Shown: positions 54,701-62,791 of the stretch, in pieces
Layout: each line of letters opens with the position of its first letter
How positions within the stretch are numbered: the first letter of the stretch is position 1
Virus record (IMG/VR): IMGVR_UViG_3300015371_000013
Location: 16,502-80,501 of that record
Length of the DNA stretch: 64,000 nucleotides
From: a virus
Strand: one strand, 5' to 3'
The notes under the pieces: model-generated
Databases searched by the model: none
Told to the model about the DNA's origin: nothing
Seen by the model: the letters and a program-made list of their open reading frames with translations, nothing else
Position numbers and translations under genes: made by a program

Positions 54701-57700
54701 CATAAGGTTTACCCTGATTGGCAACGGCACCATTCCCCAACCCCTGCTGAGACGAACCAGCAAGATTTGTAGCTAGATCAGAAGCATTGTTTCGAATAAT
54801 ACCAGAAGTAATGGTTGGGCCATTATTTGCCGTAAGGTTTCGAACACCCTTGCGGTCAATCGCATCTCCCGAATTACCCAGCTTCCAATGCGAAATCGGT
54901 TGGTCAGCATCGATTACGTTGTCGTAGTAAGTAGCGTCATCACCGTAAACAAGCTTCTCAACGCTGGTACCACTCGCCATAATCGTGCCACTGGCGGAGT
55001 CATCTACGCTGTAAGCTTCAGTACTGATACCCGAAACACTAATCGTACCTAAACGGCTGTCATCGTAAATATACGACTCGGTACCAGAGCCACTACTACC
55101 AATCTCGAAGCGAAGACCAGTTCGGTAATGAGCTAGAATTCGTTCAGGAGTAAGAGCAGTATTGTAGTAGGCGACCTCATCTAGAATACCGGGAAATGTG
55201 GTCTGACTGAGATCTTCCGATGCGCCGATGGAGAGTACATTGTTTGGCCCGAGACTTGGTGTATCCGGCGTAATATCGGCTGAACCGAGGGAGAAGCCGT
55301 TGATATAGACTCGGATACGCGTTCCGTCGAACGTGCCGACCACATGACAGGCTCGACCAATAACTAGCTTTGGATTAGAGGTGGACCCGAGATTACCCCC
55401 ACTCGAAATTTTTAGACCAACCTGCACAGAAAGATCAGACGACGTACTCATCCACTGCCCAGAGCCAAGCCGGTTCAAGATGTGCGGAAATCCAGTAATC
55501 GCTTCAGTAACCTTTACCCACGTTTCAAGACTCCAAGCAGCAGTCGAATAGGGAGCACCAATACCCGCTATACCTGCTGCTGCAAATCTCTGCCTGGATG
55601 GCTTGTCAAGCCTGCTTGCTACTACATCACTTCCATTATTGACAACAAGTCCAGACTCAACAGCAACCGGACCATTGACGGCCGGAAGATTCCTTACACC
55701 TTTACGATCGGTAGCTTGATTAGCCTCACCCAACTTCCAATGGGAGACGGGATTGTCTTGGTCGATGGTGGCATCGTAACCAGAGGCAACCCCGGCATTG
55801 TAATGGGCGAGGATGCGAGCGGGAGAAAGGGCGTTCTGATACCAGGCAACTTCGTCAATGATGCCATCGAAATTGAATACGGCACCACTAAAAGGAATAT
55901 CCGGCACTCTTCCTGCTGCGCCAGTTGAACCAACCATCGCAGTTCGTGCACGTTCAATGCCATTGACATACAGAATCAGATCTGAGCCATTATACAACCC
56001 GACAATATGCAGCAATGTTCCTATCGGCCAGGTTGCCGCAGAAGTTGCCGATTTGGAGGCGCCCACACCATCAGTGGCCTCAATAGCAACAGTTCCGTCC
56101 ACATTGAGATAAATAGCTTGACTAGCTGAGCGATTGACTACATATCCACCACTAGCAACCGTTCTAAGTGCCCATACTTCTACTGACCATTGAGGAGTGC
56201 TATAAGGGATTCCACTTACTGCATCAGCAGCTTTACCAAAATATTGACCTGTCGTCTTGACGAATGTGTTAGCCCCATTACTCGCATTGTTGAATATCAG
56301 ACCATCCGAAGAAACCATAGAGCCAGCACGAACAGAAAGGTCAGCGAGCCCCTTGCGATCTACGGCGGTTGCTGTCGTGCCTAGCTTCCAGTGTGAAATC
56401 GGCTGGTCAGCATCAATTACATTGTCGTAATAAGTAGCGTTGTCACCGTAAATAAGCTTCTCAACGCCGGTTCCACCCGCTGTAATCGTGCCACTGGCGG
56501 AATCAGTATAGATAGCCGGAGTTGAATATGACTCGGTAGCACTACCACTGGAAACGATCGTACCTGACGCACTCGCAGAATGATCGTAGGACTCGGTGCT
56601 GGTGCCACTCGCTCCGATCGTACCGCTACCACTGTCGGTGTAGTTGATGCCGACTAGCGGCCCGCCACGTAGATTGTCCCAGCGCGAGGTCGTTTCGTTG
56701 ATCTGTACCCCGACTACTCCGCTGGTTGGGTTGTGGTCGGTATCGATGGCGCTGCCTATGAATGAGTAGACACCGCTTCTGATGCGGATAACATCAAGTC
56801 GTGAGCCACGCTTGCGGAACCACATGGTGTCGCCCGCCGTTAAAGTATTGTTCACCGCGCCCAATACTTCGGCCTGACTCCCGGTAGCCCAGCGACTTAG
56901 TGTCACAGTGCCGAGCGTGGTATTGAACAGTACCCGATAAGCCGAGTAGTTCGCGGTCCCTGGGTTAGTTATTAGGACCGCAAGGATGGCCGATGAGCTA
57001 ATCGGGACTGTTACGCAGTCGATCAGCACATCACAGTTGCCGCCAGAATTGTCGATGGCGATCGTTGTGTACGCCTCACGGATGGCAATTGTCTGTCCGC
57101 CCAGAGTGTTGGAGATAACCCGCAGGTCTTGAGCAGCTCCTCCAGCGAAAGGTAGGAGCACCCAGGGACCGCCTACATCGAGCAGGCCGTCTGCGCGGTC
57201 GAAGGTGTCAATACTGGTTGTGTAAGTCGGTGGCGCGATGACTTCGATAGGCCAATCGACTTCCAGCATCATCGCCTGGACGGTCGGGACCGGGCTAATA
57301 TCAGCCGACGTGCAGCCACCGAAGCGGAACCGGACGGCGTTGACTTCAGTCCTATTCCAACCATTCGGAGGTACGTCAACAATCGCACCCTTGAAGTTGT
57401 TGGCAGTGACGTTGTACGCCTTGCCCACTCCTCCGGTTAGCCCCCACAGTTCATCAACTGCTCCGGCAGAATTACGCACATCGCAGGCAGCGAGATTGGC
57501 TTGGGTAGCCGAAGACGAGTAGGACATGATCGCCCGGACCGCATTGGCCAGTCCTACCTCGTTAGTGATTACGGGCTTGAGCTCTGCATAGGCTCCTACT
57601 GTGGCTGTCCGTAACGCAATGTTGTCAGTGGTGCTTCGAGTCGCAGTCCAACCCAGTGTGCCTGGTGGATCGTCGACCATCGTGTTGACATTCGTCGGCG

Positions 57701-58415
57701 TGCCCGAATATGCCGTACCAGCATCACCAGGAGAAAGGCTGGTTATCGTGGCATGAGTACCGTCCAAACCCGCCAATTGCGCAAGCACCTTGCCATCGCC
57801 GTACCAGTCGGTTACCCTGTTTGTCCACTCCCCAATGATAAAATCGTCATAGTCGGCGGTGAAAGCAGGCTGACCTGCCGAGACATGCGTACCCAACCCA
57901 ATGTAACGTGCAAAACCGCTAACACTACCGGGGGAAACCGCTTGCGTCTGAGTTACACCATCGACCTTCCAGTCAAGTACCGAACCCGACCACTCGAACT
58001 GCCACTCGATTAGATGCCAATTCGTCGTATCAATCGTGGGGCCGGTTACGGTCGTACCACCCAAAAGTGTCGCAGAGAGCACCCCCGTGCTAGAAATCGT
58101 AATCCGGAAATGCTCGGCAGCGGTAACTCCCTGTTGGTGTAGAATAATGGCTGTTCCACTAGATGGATGGGATGAAACCTTGACTGCCACCCTTGCTACG
58201 AGCTGCTGAAGTCCTCCCGCAGACAAATCCTTTACTATACGAGTCACGGTGGCTGCGGGAGCTACAACCCGAGCACAGTAATTCCCATTTCGAGGCGTCG
58301 TCGTGCTAGCCGAACAGCCTGCGGTAACCGTGTCGAACAACCCCAGCCCCGCCGTAGCAGCGGAACCCACAAAACCGTGCTCGAACCCCGTCAAGAACAG
58401 GGTGTTGATAGCCAT
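51798..58415 (-). CDS. Giant tail fibre or adhesin with LamG modules and Ser/Thr repeats
   Basis: About 2205 residues from MAINTLFLTGFEHG (ATG 58415, AGGGTGGAGCTG upstream; GTG at 58424 also possible). Residues 1-200 and 200-620 are beta-sandwich domains. Four LamG-like modules begin near 668, 883, 1167 and 1384, each with SHWKLG, a DRKG and a FDG.VDE..WY-type end. Residues about 1600-2130 consist of 12-16 residue units (SGTITASGTSTESY and variants). A C-terminal domain of about 75 residues follows. Likely reaches for surface sugars. Confidence 0.85.
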   Translation of the reverse strand: MAINTLFLTGFEHGFVGSAATAGLGLFDTVTAGCSASTTTPRNGNYCARVVAPAATVTRIVKDLSAGGLQQLVARVAVKVSSHPSSGTAIILHQQGVTAAEHFRITISSTGVLSATLLGGTTVTGPTIDTTNWHLIEWQFEWSGSVLDWKVDGVTQTQAVSPGSVSGFARYIGLGTHVSAGQPAFTADYDDFIIGEWTNRVTDWYGDGKVLAQLAGLDGTHATITSLSPGDAGTAYSGTPTNVNTMVDDPPGTLGWTATRSTTDNIALRTATVGAYAELKPVITNEVGLANAVRAIMSYSSSATQANLAACDVRNSAGAVDELWGLTGGVGKAYNVTANNFKGAIVDVPPNGWNRTEVNAVRFRFGGCTSADISPVPTVQAMMLEVDWPIEVIAPPTYTTSIDTFDRADGLLDVGGPWVLLPFAGGAAQDLRVISNTLGGQTIAIREAYTTIAIDNSGGNCDVLIDCVTVPISSSAILAVLITNPGTANYSAYRVLFNTTLGTVTLSRWATGSQAEVLGAVNNTLTAGDTMWFRKRGSRLDVIRIRSGVYSFIGSAIDTDHNPTSGVVGVQINETTSRWDNLRGGPLVGINYTDSGSGTIGASGTSTESYDHSASASGTIVSSGSATESYSTPAIYTDSASGTITAGGTGVEKLIYGDNATYYDNVIDADQPISHWKLGTTATAVDRKGLADLSVRAGSMVSSDGLIFNNASNGANTFVKTTGQYFGKAADAVSGIPYSTPQWSVEVWALRTVASGGYVVNRSASQAIYLNVDGTVAIEATDGVGASKSATSAATWPIGTLLHIVGLYNGSDLILYVNGIERARTAMVGSTGAAGRVPDIPFSGAVFNFDGIIDEVAWYQNALSPARILAHYNAGVASGYDATIDQDNPVSHWKLGEANQATDRKGVRNLPAVNGPVAVESGLVVNNGSDVVASRLDKPSRQRFAAAGIAGIGAPYSTAAWSLETWVKVTEAITGFPHILNRLGSGQWMSTSSDLSVQVGLKISSGGNLGSTSNPKLVIGRACHVVGTFDGTRIRVYINGFSLGSADITPDTPSLGPNNVLSIGASEDLSQTTFPGILDEVAYYNTALTPERILAHYRTGLRFEIGSSGSGTESYIYDDSRLGTISVSGISTEAYSVDDSASGTIMASGTSVEKLVYGDDATYYDNVIDADQPISHWKLGNSGDAIDRKGVRNLTANNGPTITSGIIRNNASDLATNLAGSSQQGLGNGAVANQGKPYETPAWTVEVWIKPASLTGAWVIARGSAWNIFLFTNSIRLRMWTSGGANRDVESFTPLIVGTTYHLVGTYDGATMIFYINGTEVGRISNATSWPEPTRAPEIGFFTGTGTSYFDGVVDEAAVYGTALSPARILAHYNAGVASGYDATIDQDNPVSHWKLGEANQATDRKGVRNLPAVNGPVAADKSLIANSSDSSSFIAASQKFGIDSATNLGLPYNTGSFSVEAWFRASKLVVNRRWLLGRSTALDIRIENDQKIWIRTGSNVYNTSYTVTLGKVVHLVLRFDGTTLTLYANNVLVITIVADPGSVVSRPDDVPVIGADSLVGSSDRTFDGLVDEVAWYNSLLSPARILEHYRVGLIPTIGVNGTRTESTIFDDINSGIITVSGTGVEDYQPVTGGPTYDDSASGTVISSGTGTESSSASDATSGTITASGASTESSSASDVLSGTITASGTSTESYSTSDAFSGTTTASGSSTESYLHSVSASGTITASGISTEFYNFTDVSSGTITANGASTESSTHNVSASGTVTASGSGTESYTYSDIRTGTSVVTGTGTDTFDHSGTGVTTVTISGSGTESYIYTDTAIGTIVFTGTGSDTVVYDDTGTVSAVVSGTGVESVSYSASATGTAIASGTSSETFTHSESSTGTAVFSGTGIDSRVYTDVASGIALISGSSTETHEILIGYIDYGSGQINASGTSTESHLHVNAEIGSGLVNGTSNESQSRTSTATGSVLVSGTGVESQAYTDTEIGSFSVEGSSSEAQSHASISTGAVSVEGISVEAYSHTSTTPGALPIKGTSLESYSHTSTATGYLVVSGTSVESYQIIYTDFAEGSVTSTGTGIESVSYSDVSTGATTWFGSRVESHAYTDSSTGDTLLTGVSLEKSVYDDSSLGIVVLTGSSREGHSSTQPIPFSTVIALNPIKVSVGTTASIRSVVTITPPPLAQVALQRGIIAKVEKRSAPKVTIIKL
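52020..53600 (-). repeat. Tandem short repeats encoding Ser/Thr-Gly units
   Basis: Some 30 degenerate units of 36-48 bases (for example the block 53220-53460 with CTTGCCGTAATCGT on the plus strand at each unit). Codons vary though the protein pattern holds, so the array is old or under selection. Confidence 0.75.
54163..54330 (-). repeat. Direct repeat within the tail fibre gene, unit 1
   Basis: About 150 bases encoding the join between two LamG modules (DQDNPVSHWKLGEANQATDR) are nearly the same as at 55670-55840. Confidence 0.8.
55670..55840 (-). repeat. Direct repeat within the tail fibre gene, unit 2
   Basis: Partner of 54163-54330. A second pair encodes ADQPISHWKLG at about 54820-54960 and 56345-56460. 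Together they show module duplication in the order X-Y-X-Y. Confidence 0.8.
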
Positions 58416-58460
58416 CAGCTCCACCCTTTCCCATTGGTTACGAGCACAAAAATGACGTGT

Positions 58461-58868
58461 TTACGCCAAGGTCAATGTCGGTGTGAAATTCTCCGTGGTA
58501 TTGGCGGCATTCATGGCGCGGCCCGCCCCTCCTGGTTGTAGGTGCCAGGCGCAAATAAGTTTGGAACCCGCCGCGTTGCGCATGATGACGCTGTAGACGT
58601 TGGCAGGCCAATCGGTGGCAGAGCCCGTGGCCCATGACTTGACCGCGAAGGCCGCCGAGCCATTGGACGGTGTCGGCTCGGCTTCGGTCTTGGACGCGTA
58701 GCCAGTGCCGGTGGCAACTCCGTAGCCACCCGCATGGGTGGTAGCCGCGGTCAGCGGCGTGCCGCCCGCGCCAATCTGCCTCGTCGAGAGTTCAAAAGTG
58801 CAGGTGGCAGGAAGTCCGTTGGCCAGAAGTTCGTTGGCCCCTTCGGTGAACATGAGAAAATCAGGCAT
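58461..58868 (-). CDS. 135-residue small tail-associated protein
   Basis: MPDFLMFTEGANELLANGLP and GGAGRAMNAANTTENFTPTL; Ala/Gly/Thr-rich beta protein. Lies between the virion genes and the fibre gene, as a small structural protein does in related phages. AGGAGACCATAAC before ATG. Confidence 0.6.
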   Translation of the reverse strand: MPDFLMFTEGANELLANGLPATCTFELSTRQIGAGGTPLTAATTHAGGYGVATGTGYASKTEAEPTPSNGSAAFAVKSWATGSATDWPANVYSVIMRNAAGSKLICAWHLQPGGAGRAMNAANTTENFTPTLTLA

Positions 58869-58869
58869 G

Positions 58870-59247
58870 TTATGGTCTCCTGGTTACATCGAGGTCACAG
58901 ATCACAGTGCCTTGCACCAGCGTGCGCGGCTCTTCTCCTTCGGCAAGCCACTGAACATCCCACGCGCCTTTAAATTGCTTTCCGTCCGCAAACAATTCAG
59001 AAGTTTGCTGACCCGTGAGAAAAAGATCTAGGATGCCATTCTCCGCCTGATCTGAATTGATGGTAAACTCAACTAAAGGTTCTGTGTCAGCCCGGTGCGC
59101 CTTGACGTGGGCCAAAAGCTCACCACCAAGATCAAGACTATTACCATTCTCCGCATTGGTCGCTGTCAGACGCAAGGCCACGCCATCCCCCGCGTACAAG
59201 ATGAGATTTACTTGCTGAGGAATATTGCTGACTTCTGAGGCTTTCAT
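58870..59247 (-). CDS. 125-residue virion protein
   Basis: MKASEVSNIPQQVNLILYAG, LVEFTINSDQAENGILDLFL, WDVQWLAEGEEPRTLVQGTV: a beta-sandwich pattern like base-plate or fibre-linking proteins (BppU-type N-terminus). Overlaps the upstream gene by 4 bases. Confidence 0.6.
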   Translation of the reverse strand: MKASEVSNIPQQVNLILYAGDGVALRLTATNAENGNSLDLGGELLAHVKAHRADTEPLVEFTINSDQAENGILDLFLTGQQTSELFADGKQFKGAWDVQWLAEGEEPRTLVQGTVICDLDVTRRP

Positions 59248-59630
59248 TCCTCACCATCCACAACCAGAATCGTCGGTGGATCGGGATCGACCCACGCGAT
59301 CGCTTCGCGGTTGGTGTTAAGACGCCATTCTGCTTCTTGGAGCTGTTCCTTGACGGCTTCTAAAAGAAATCCCACCGTGGGCGGATCAAACAGCAAGCGT
59401 ACTCGCAAATAGATCGCGGTCTTGACCTTGCTGAGCACGATCTGATCTTGTAGATATGACTCCCATTCCGTAAACTCATCGATGACGAAGCCTGCTTCAG
59501 GCCCCACTCCCATGTCGGTGAGGTTGGAGAACGCTGAATTGATGTGGATGATGATGTCAAGATCAAACGACGTGTCGTCAGGGTCGATACCCAGGATCTT
59601 CTTGGTGCTGTTCAGGATGCTCTGTGCCAT
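59244..59630 (-). CDS. Head-tail adaptor-like protein
   Basis: 128 residues: MAQSILNSTKKILGIDPDDT, FDLDIIIHINSAFSNLTDMG, VKTAIYLRVRLLFDPPTVGF and LQEAEWRLNTNREA. This matches an actinophage family resembling head-tail connectors (helix bundle with DP motif). It lies far from portal and capsid genes, in front of the fibre gene. AAGGAGGTGGAGA before the ATG. Confidence 0.7.
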   Translation of the reverse strand: MAQSILNSTKKILGIDPDDTSFDLDIIIHINSAFSNLTDMGVGPEAGFVIDEFTEWESYLQDQIVLSKVKTAIYLRVRLLFDPPTVGFLLEAVKEQLQEAEWRLNTNREAIAWVDPDPPTILVVDGEE

Positions 59631-59730
59631 TCTCCACCTCCTTTATGCGCTGTAAAGCAAACCTATCCCAATCCTTCAGCTTGCCGAATATGGTTGTGGC
59701 GCTAACCGGAGCTCCGATTGTTGGGACCAC
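59578..59730 (-). CDS. Possible 50-residue protein, GTG start
   Basis: VVPTIGAPVSATTIFGKLKD then WDRFALQRIKEVENG, continuing into the next gene in another frame. It fills the only gap (59631-59740) in this operon. The ribosome site is poor; translation could be coupled to the gene upstream. Confidence 0.35.
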   Translation of the reverse strand: MVPTIGAPVSATTIFGKLKDWDRFALQRIKEVENGTEHPEQHQEDPGYRP

Positions 59731-59740
59731 ATGAGGATAA

Positions 59741-60082
59741 TCAGACGACGCTCGAAACCCGTCGATTGTGCTCGTCGAGCTGAGCCTGAAGCTCTCCCTC
59801 GCGGACCTTGCCCCCACCGGCACGCTCATTGTGCTCGCTCACCTGTGATTCTCTCAGGTGAATATGCTCCTCAGGCGCGGGCGGATTGACGTCGGCCTCC
59901 TGAGGAGGCGAGGGAGACTCATCCTTCTGAGGCTCCTCCGAGTCCTGCCCCTCGTTCGGCTGCGGCTGCTCCTGCGGCTGCTCCTGAGGCTGCTCCTGCG
60001 GTTGCTCTTCGGAAGCCTGCTCGTCCTTCTGAGGCTCCTCAGCCTTCGGCTCTTCGTTCTTTTTCTTCTTACCCTGGGCCAT
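59741..60082 (-). CDS. 113-residue charged low-complexity protein
   Basis: MAQGKKKKNEEPKAEEPQKD, then QEQPQEQP repeats (9-base tandem DNA repeats around 59960-60000) and an acidic/Pro tail ending in a helix (REGELQAQLDEHNRRVSSV). Probably disordered. AGGAGGCGATTTGA before the ATG. Confidence 0.65.
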   Translation of the reverse strand: MAQGKKKKNEEPKAEEPQKDEQASEEQPQEQPQEQPQEQPQPNEGQDSEEPQKDESPSPPQEADVNPPAPEEHIHLRESQVSEHNERAGGGKVREGELQAQLDEHNRRVSSVV

Positions 60083-60119
60083 TCAAATCGCCTCCTGATA
60101 GATTGGTCTCAGATACGGG

Positions 60120-60464
60120 TCAGTCGTCCTCGTCGTCGAACTCCTTGTCAATCCCCGACAAGTCGTTCGGTTCCTCTCGAACTTCCTTGTTGTCCATCGT
60201 GTCGTTGTTGTCAGCGTAGTCGTCGAAGTCCTCGTCCGCCACCTGTTCCGGATAAAAATCATCCGGGTCACCCTCTTCAGGCAGATCAGGATTGTCGACC
60301 GGCTTGGCCGGAGTCTCCTCCGCCGTGTCTCCGCCCTCAGTAGAGGCGACGGTCTCCTCCACGTCGTCTCGACCCTGCTCTTCTGGTGTCTCCATCAACC
60401 CTCCAAATAGATCGACATGGTCTATGCCTTGATTTAGCACAGCTAAGTCGCTAGCTTCAGCCAT
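60120..60464 (-). CDS. 114-residue very acidic protein
   Basis: MAEASDLAVLNQGIDHVDLF, then a long Glu/Asp-rich tail (DEDFDDYADNNDTMDNKEVR, ending EFDDEDD). Roughly 40 percent acidic residues. Could be an internal head or DNA-mimic-like protein; no direct evidence. Confidence 0.6.
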   Translation of the reverse strand: MAEASDLAVLNQGIDHVDLFGGLMETPEEQGRDDVEETVASTEGGDTAEETPAKPVDNPDLPEEGDPDDFYPEQVADEDFDDYADNNDTMDNKEVREEPNDLSGIDKEFDDEDD

Positions 60465-60469
60465 GCCTA

Positions 60470-61369
60470 TCAGATCAAGGCGATGGGAAAACGATTCAGA
60501 CCTTCACCGTATCCGCTTCGCACGTTGCCGTAGCAGGCTCGACGGATGCTGATGTGAGTGCCTCGTCGGAACGGTCCCCCACGCACACTGACCTGATAAC
60601 GAATCCGAGCAGTGTACACGCCTCGAGGAAGCCCGGACAGACTGATACGAACCACGTACATCACGCGCCCTCCGCGCGTACGCGTGCGCGTGACCGGAGT
60701 CGGACTACCTTCGAAAAATGCCTTTAGACGTCGCACACGATGAGTACGAACCACGATCACTCGCCATTGAGCGGTTCGTCCCGATGTGCACGCTGGCGGA
60801 GCGTCCGTACCTCTTGGTCCAGCAGGTCCAGCTGGTCCTGGCACGCCTTGAGGGCCTGGCGCACCTGCCGGACCCTGAGCGCCAGGAGGGCCAACCGTTC
60901 CCGGTAGCCCATTGCAGACAAAGAAGACCGCGTCCGTCGGCCGCCCATTCTCATCGTCAGGTCCTTCTCTGGGCAGAACGATCTTCACACCGCCATTGGG
61001 ACAGTTGGGTCCTGCGAGTTCCACCGTAATAACCGGCTTTACCCCCGGCGGACCCGGAGGTCCAGGAGGTCCTTGCGATCCGGGTAGGCCGTTTACTCCA
61101 TTGCATACGAAGAAAATAAGGTCAACCGGATCATTGTCCCTATCGTTGGGATCTTCCAATCCGCGAATGACGATGATCTTGACCCCGCCGTTGGGACAGT
61201 TGGCTCCGGGGGGCTCTGCCACTACGACCACTCGGTCGCAGAGATCGGTCGGGTTACCGTTGGCGCAGGGCGTCTGTTGTGCCGGGGCCACAGCTGGCAA
61301 GGCCAACCCAAAGCTAATGACAATCCCTGCGGCGATCGCCAGTGCGACGATCTTCTCTCTCAACATCAT
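60470..61369 (-). CDS. Secreted collagen-like surface protein with repeated Cys domains
   Basis: About 299 residues. Signal peptide (KIVALAIAAGIVISFGLALP, cut near APAQQ). Two copies of a small domain, PNGGVKIIVIRG...FFVCNG and PNGGVKIVLPRE...FFVCNG, each followed by a Gly-x-y run (GPPGPPGPPG and GPAGAPGPQGVPG), then a basic beta-sandwich C-terminus (WRVIVVRTHRVRRLKAFFEG). Both ATGs at 61369 and 61366 are possible. Built like actinobacterial surface proteins. Confidence 0.7.
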   Translation of the reverse strand: MMLREKIVALAIAAGIVISFGLALPAVAPAQQTPCANGNPTDLCDRVVVVAEPPGANCPNGGVKIIVIRGLEDPNDRDNDPVDLIFFVCNGVNGLPGSQGPPGPPGPPGVKPVITVELAGPNCPNGGVKIVLPREGPDDENGRPTDAVFFVCNGLPGTVGPPGAQGPAGAPGPQGVPGPAGPAGPRGTDAPPACTSGRTAQWRVIVVRTHRVRRLKAFFEGSPTPVTRTRTRGGRVMYVVRISLSGLPRGVYTARIRYQVSVRGGPFRRGTHISIRRACYGNVRSGYGEGLNRFPIALI

Positions 61370-61776
61370 CCCCGCCAATTCGCCTCATAGTCGCGAATAT
61401 CGATGTGGACGAAAGTGCTGTAGAGCCCCAGCCCGCCGCGTCGTCCTCGCTTGCGACGCCGAATCGAGTTGGCCATGGCGTGCCAGTCTGCCGAGCTTCC
61501 TCGCGCAAAGCTCACGTCGGCCGCCTGATCGTTGCCATCGTGATCAGGATAGATATGGAAGCTGTGGTCCTCGCCCCCCACATGCTCGTTCCATGACCTG
61601 GTCCTAAACCCGGAATGCACCGAGCACGCTCCGAAGCGACGTCGCATGGGCTCGAGATACTGACGACACAAATAACGAAGCCCCTTGTACTCTCGGGAAC
61701 TGACCTTGGTACCGTCCTTGCAGTCGAACTCCTCGACCACAAAATGCTTGCTAAGCCGATGACGTGTCTTTGCCAT
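61366..61776 (-). CDS. Endolysin, M15-type peptidase
   Basis: 136 residues from MAKTRHRLSKHFVVEEFDCK (GGGGAGTGAAG upstream). Peptidase M15 pattern: SGFRTRSWNEHVGG, SFHIYPDHDGNDQAADVSF with the His and Asp zinc ligands, and STFVHIDIRDY with the second His. Cuts peptide cross-links of the wall. No separate wall-binding domain. Confidence 0.85.
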   Translation of the reverse strand: MAKTRHRLSKHFVVEEFDCKDGTKVSSREYKGLRYLCRQYLEPMRRRFGACSVHSGFRTRSWNEHVGGEDHSFHIYPDHDGNDQAADVSFARGSSADWHAMANSIRRRKRGRRGGLGLYSTFVHIDIRDYEANWRG

Positions 61777-62017
61777 CTTCACTCCCCTTTCGATGAATAG
61801 CCGCGCAGGGTTCGCACATGGAGACGTTGATTATGGTAGTTTTGGTATTAGGTCCAATACCAGGAAGCTTTTGCAATGAAACATTACGTTGCGCGGCCCC
61901 CGTACAGATACCTGGTTGGTTAGGATGAAGGATCGAACACAGACAGTGACAACCGATAGTACCCTTGGCTTTAAGCTCAGCCTCAATATCTACTTGGCGC
62001 CGACGTGTCTTCGCCAC
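61751..62017 (-). CDS. 88-residue Cys-rich protein
   Basis: MAKTRRRQVDIEAELKAKGT then GCHCLCSILHPNQPGICTGA and MCEPCAAIH: six Cys and several His suggest one or two zinc sites. Overlaps the endolysin start by 26 bases, so the exact end matters little. Function unknown. Confidence 0.6.
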   Translation of the reverse strand: MAKTRRRQVDIEAELKAKGTIGCHCLCSILHPNQPGICTGAAQRNVSLQKLPGIGPNTKTTIINVSMCEPCAAIHRKGSEDGKDTSSA

Positions 62018-62020
62018 CGT

Positions 62021-62206
62021 TTACTCTCCTTGACGCGGAACGTCTTTACCAATACGATCGATACGACTCAACCACTTTTGACCCGAAGGGGTCGTCCCAA
62101 TTCGAGTCTCAAGCTCTTGACGTCGTTGATTACGTTCTTCACTTTCTCGAAATTGCTTTCGAGTTTCTCGCCTTCGAGCTTCCTCATCTTCATCTTTGTC
62201 TACCAC
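62021..62206 (-). CDS. 61-residue charged helical protein
   Basis: MVDKDEDEEARRRETRKQFR and NQRRQELETRIGTTPSGQKW. Nearly all charged; overlaps the HNH gene by 7 bases. Confidence 0.6.
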   Translation of the reverse strand: MVDKDEDEEARRRETRKQFRESEERNQRRQELETRIGTTPSGQKWLSRIDRIGKDVPRQGE

Positions 62207-62613
62207 AGCTTGGTGTCCCCTGGTTGACGCTCAACCGGTGCGCGAGGAATAAGACTGGAGTCTCCATAGTGAAGAGCGTTGTGAGTTCGATGAGAAGTAG
62301 TGATCAAATACTCTGGATCAAGAATCCATCCCTCACCACTCACCAGATCTTCTTCGATAAGGGGATTCATGTGATGAACCAGAACAGGACCCCATTGGAT
62401 CATCCTTCCCGAAATACCCAGATCACAACCGTTGTCACGCACGATGACCAAACTTCGAACGTGCTTCCATTGCGAAGATTGATAGAACTGCTGATTCATC
62501 CATCGATCAAACCCGAAGGTGTCTCTTCCCACCTGACCATGCAGATTCAAATAGTCAAAGCGCTCTTCAAAGCTCTCAAGGCTACGAAGCTCGGAATAAG
62601 ATCTGAACCTCAT
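62200..62613 (-). CDS. HNH endonuclease
   Basis: 137 residues from MRFRSYSELRSLESFEERFD at 62613 overlapping the upstream stop. I recognise the phage HNH family: GQVGRDTFGFDRWMNQQFY, VRSLVIVRDNGCDLG, VLVHHMNPL and LITTSHRTHNALHYGD hold the His/Asn/His core. In many phages an HNH protein of this kind aids terminase-driven packaging; it lies in the packaging half here too. Confidence 0.85.
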   Translation of the reverse strand: MRFRSYSELRSLESFEERFDYLNLHGQVGRDTFGFDRWMNQQFYQSSQWKHVRSLVIVRDNGCDLGISGRMIQWGPVLVHHMNPLIEEDLVSGEGWILDPEYLITTSHRTHNALHYGDSSLIPRAPVERQPGDTKLW

Positions 62614-62780
62614 GGCACGAGCTTTACGATCTCGCCGATGGCTTCCCCCACATGAGCAATGGCGCTGATGATGGTCATAGCGGCCACCACCTTGGCTAAG
62701 GTCCATTGCCAACGCTCGATGCAGACTTTTTGAGTAGCTTTATCAATCGCTTTCTCAGTTACTCTAGAATCATCCCCCAT
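62610..62780 (-). CDS. 56-residue membrane peptide
   Basis: MGDDSRVTEKAIDKATQKVC then LAKVVAAMTIISAIAHVGEA: one C-terminal span. The in-frame ORF extends up to 62879 through the homing endonuclease end, but this ATG fits the neighbours best. Ribosome site weak. Confidence 0.5.
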   Translation of the reverse strand: MGDDSRVTEKAIDKATQKVCIERWQWTLAKVVAAMTIISAIAHVGEAIGEIVKLVP

Positions 62781-62791
62781 GATTATATCCG

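Noticed and set aside
51798-58415. Host surface protein picked up by the assembly
   Set aside because: The gene is embedded in the phage operon with phage-type spacing on both sides and the same codon style as its neighbours.
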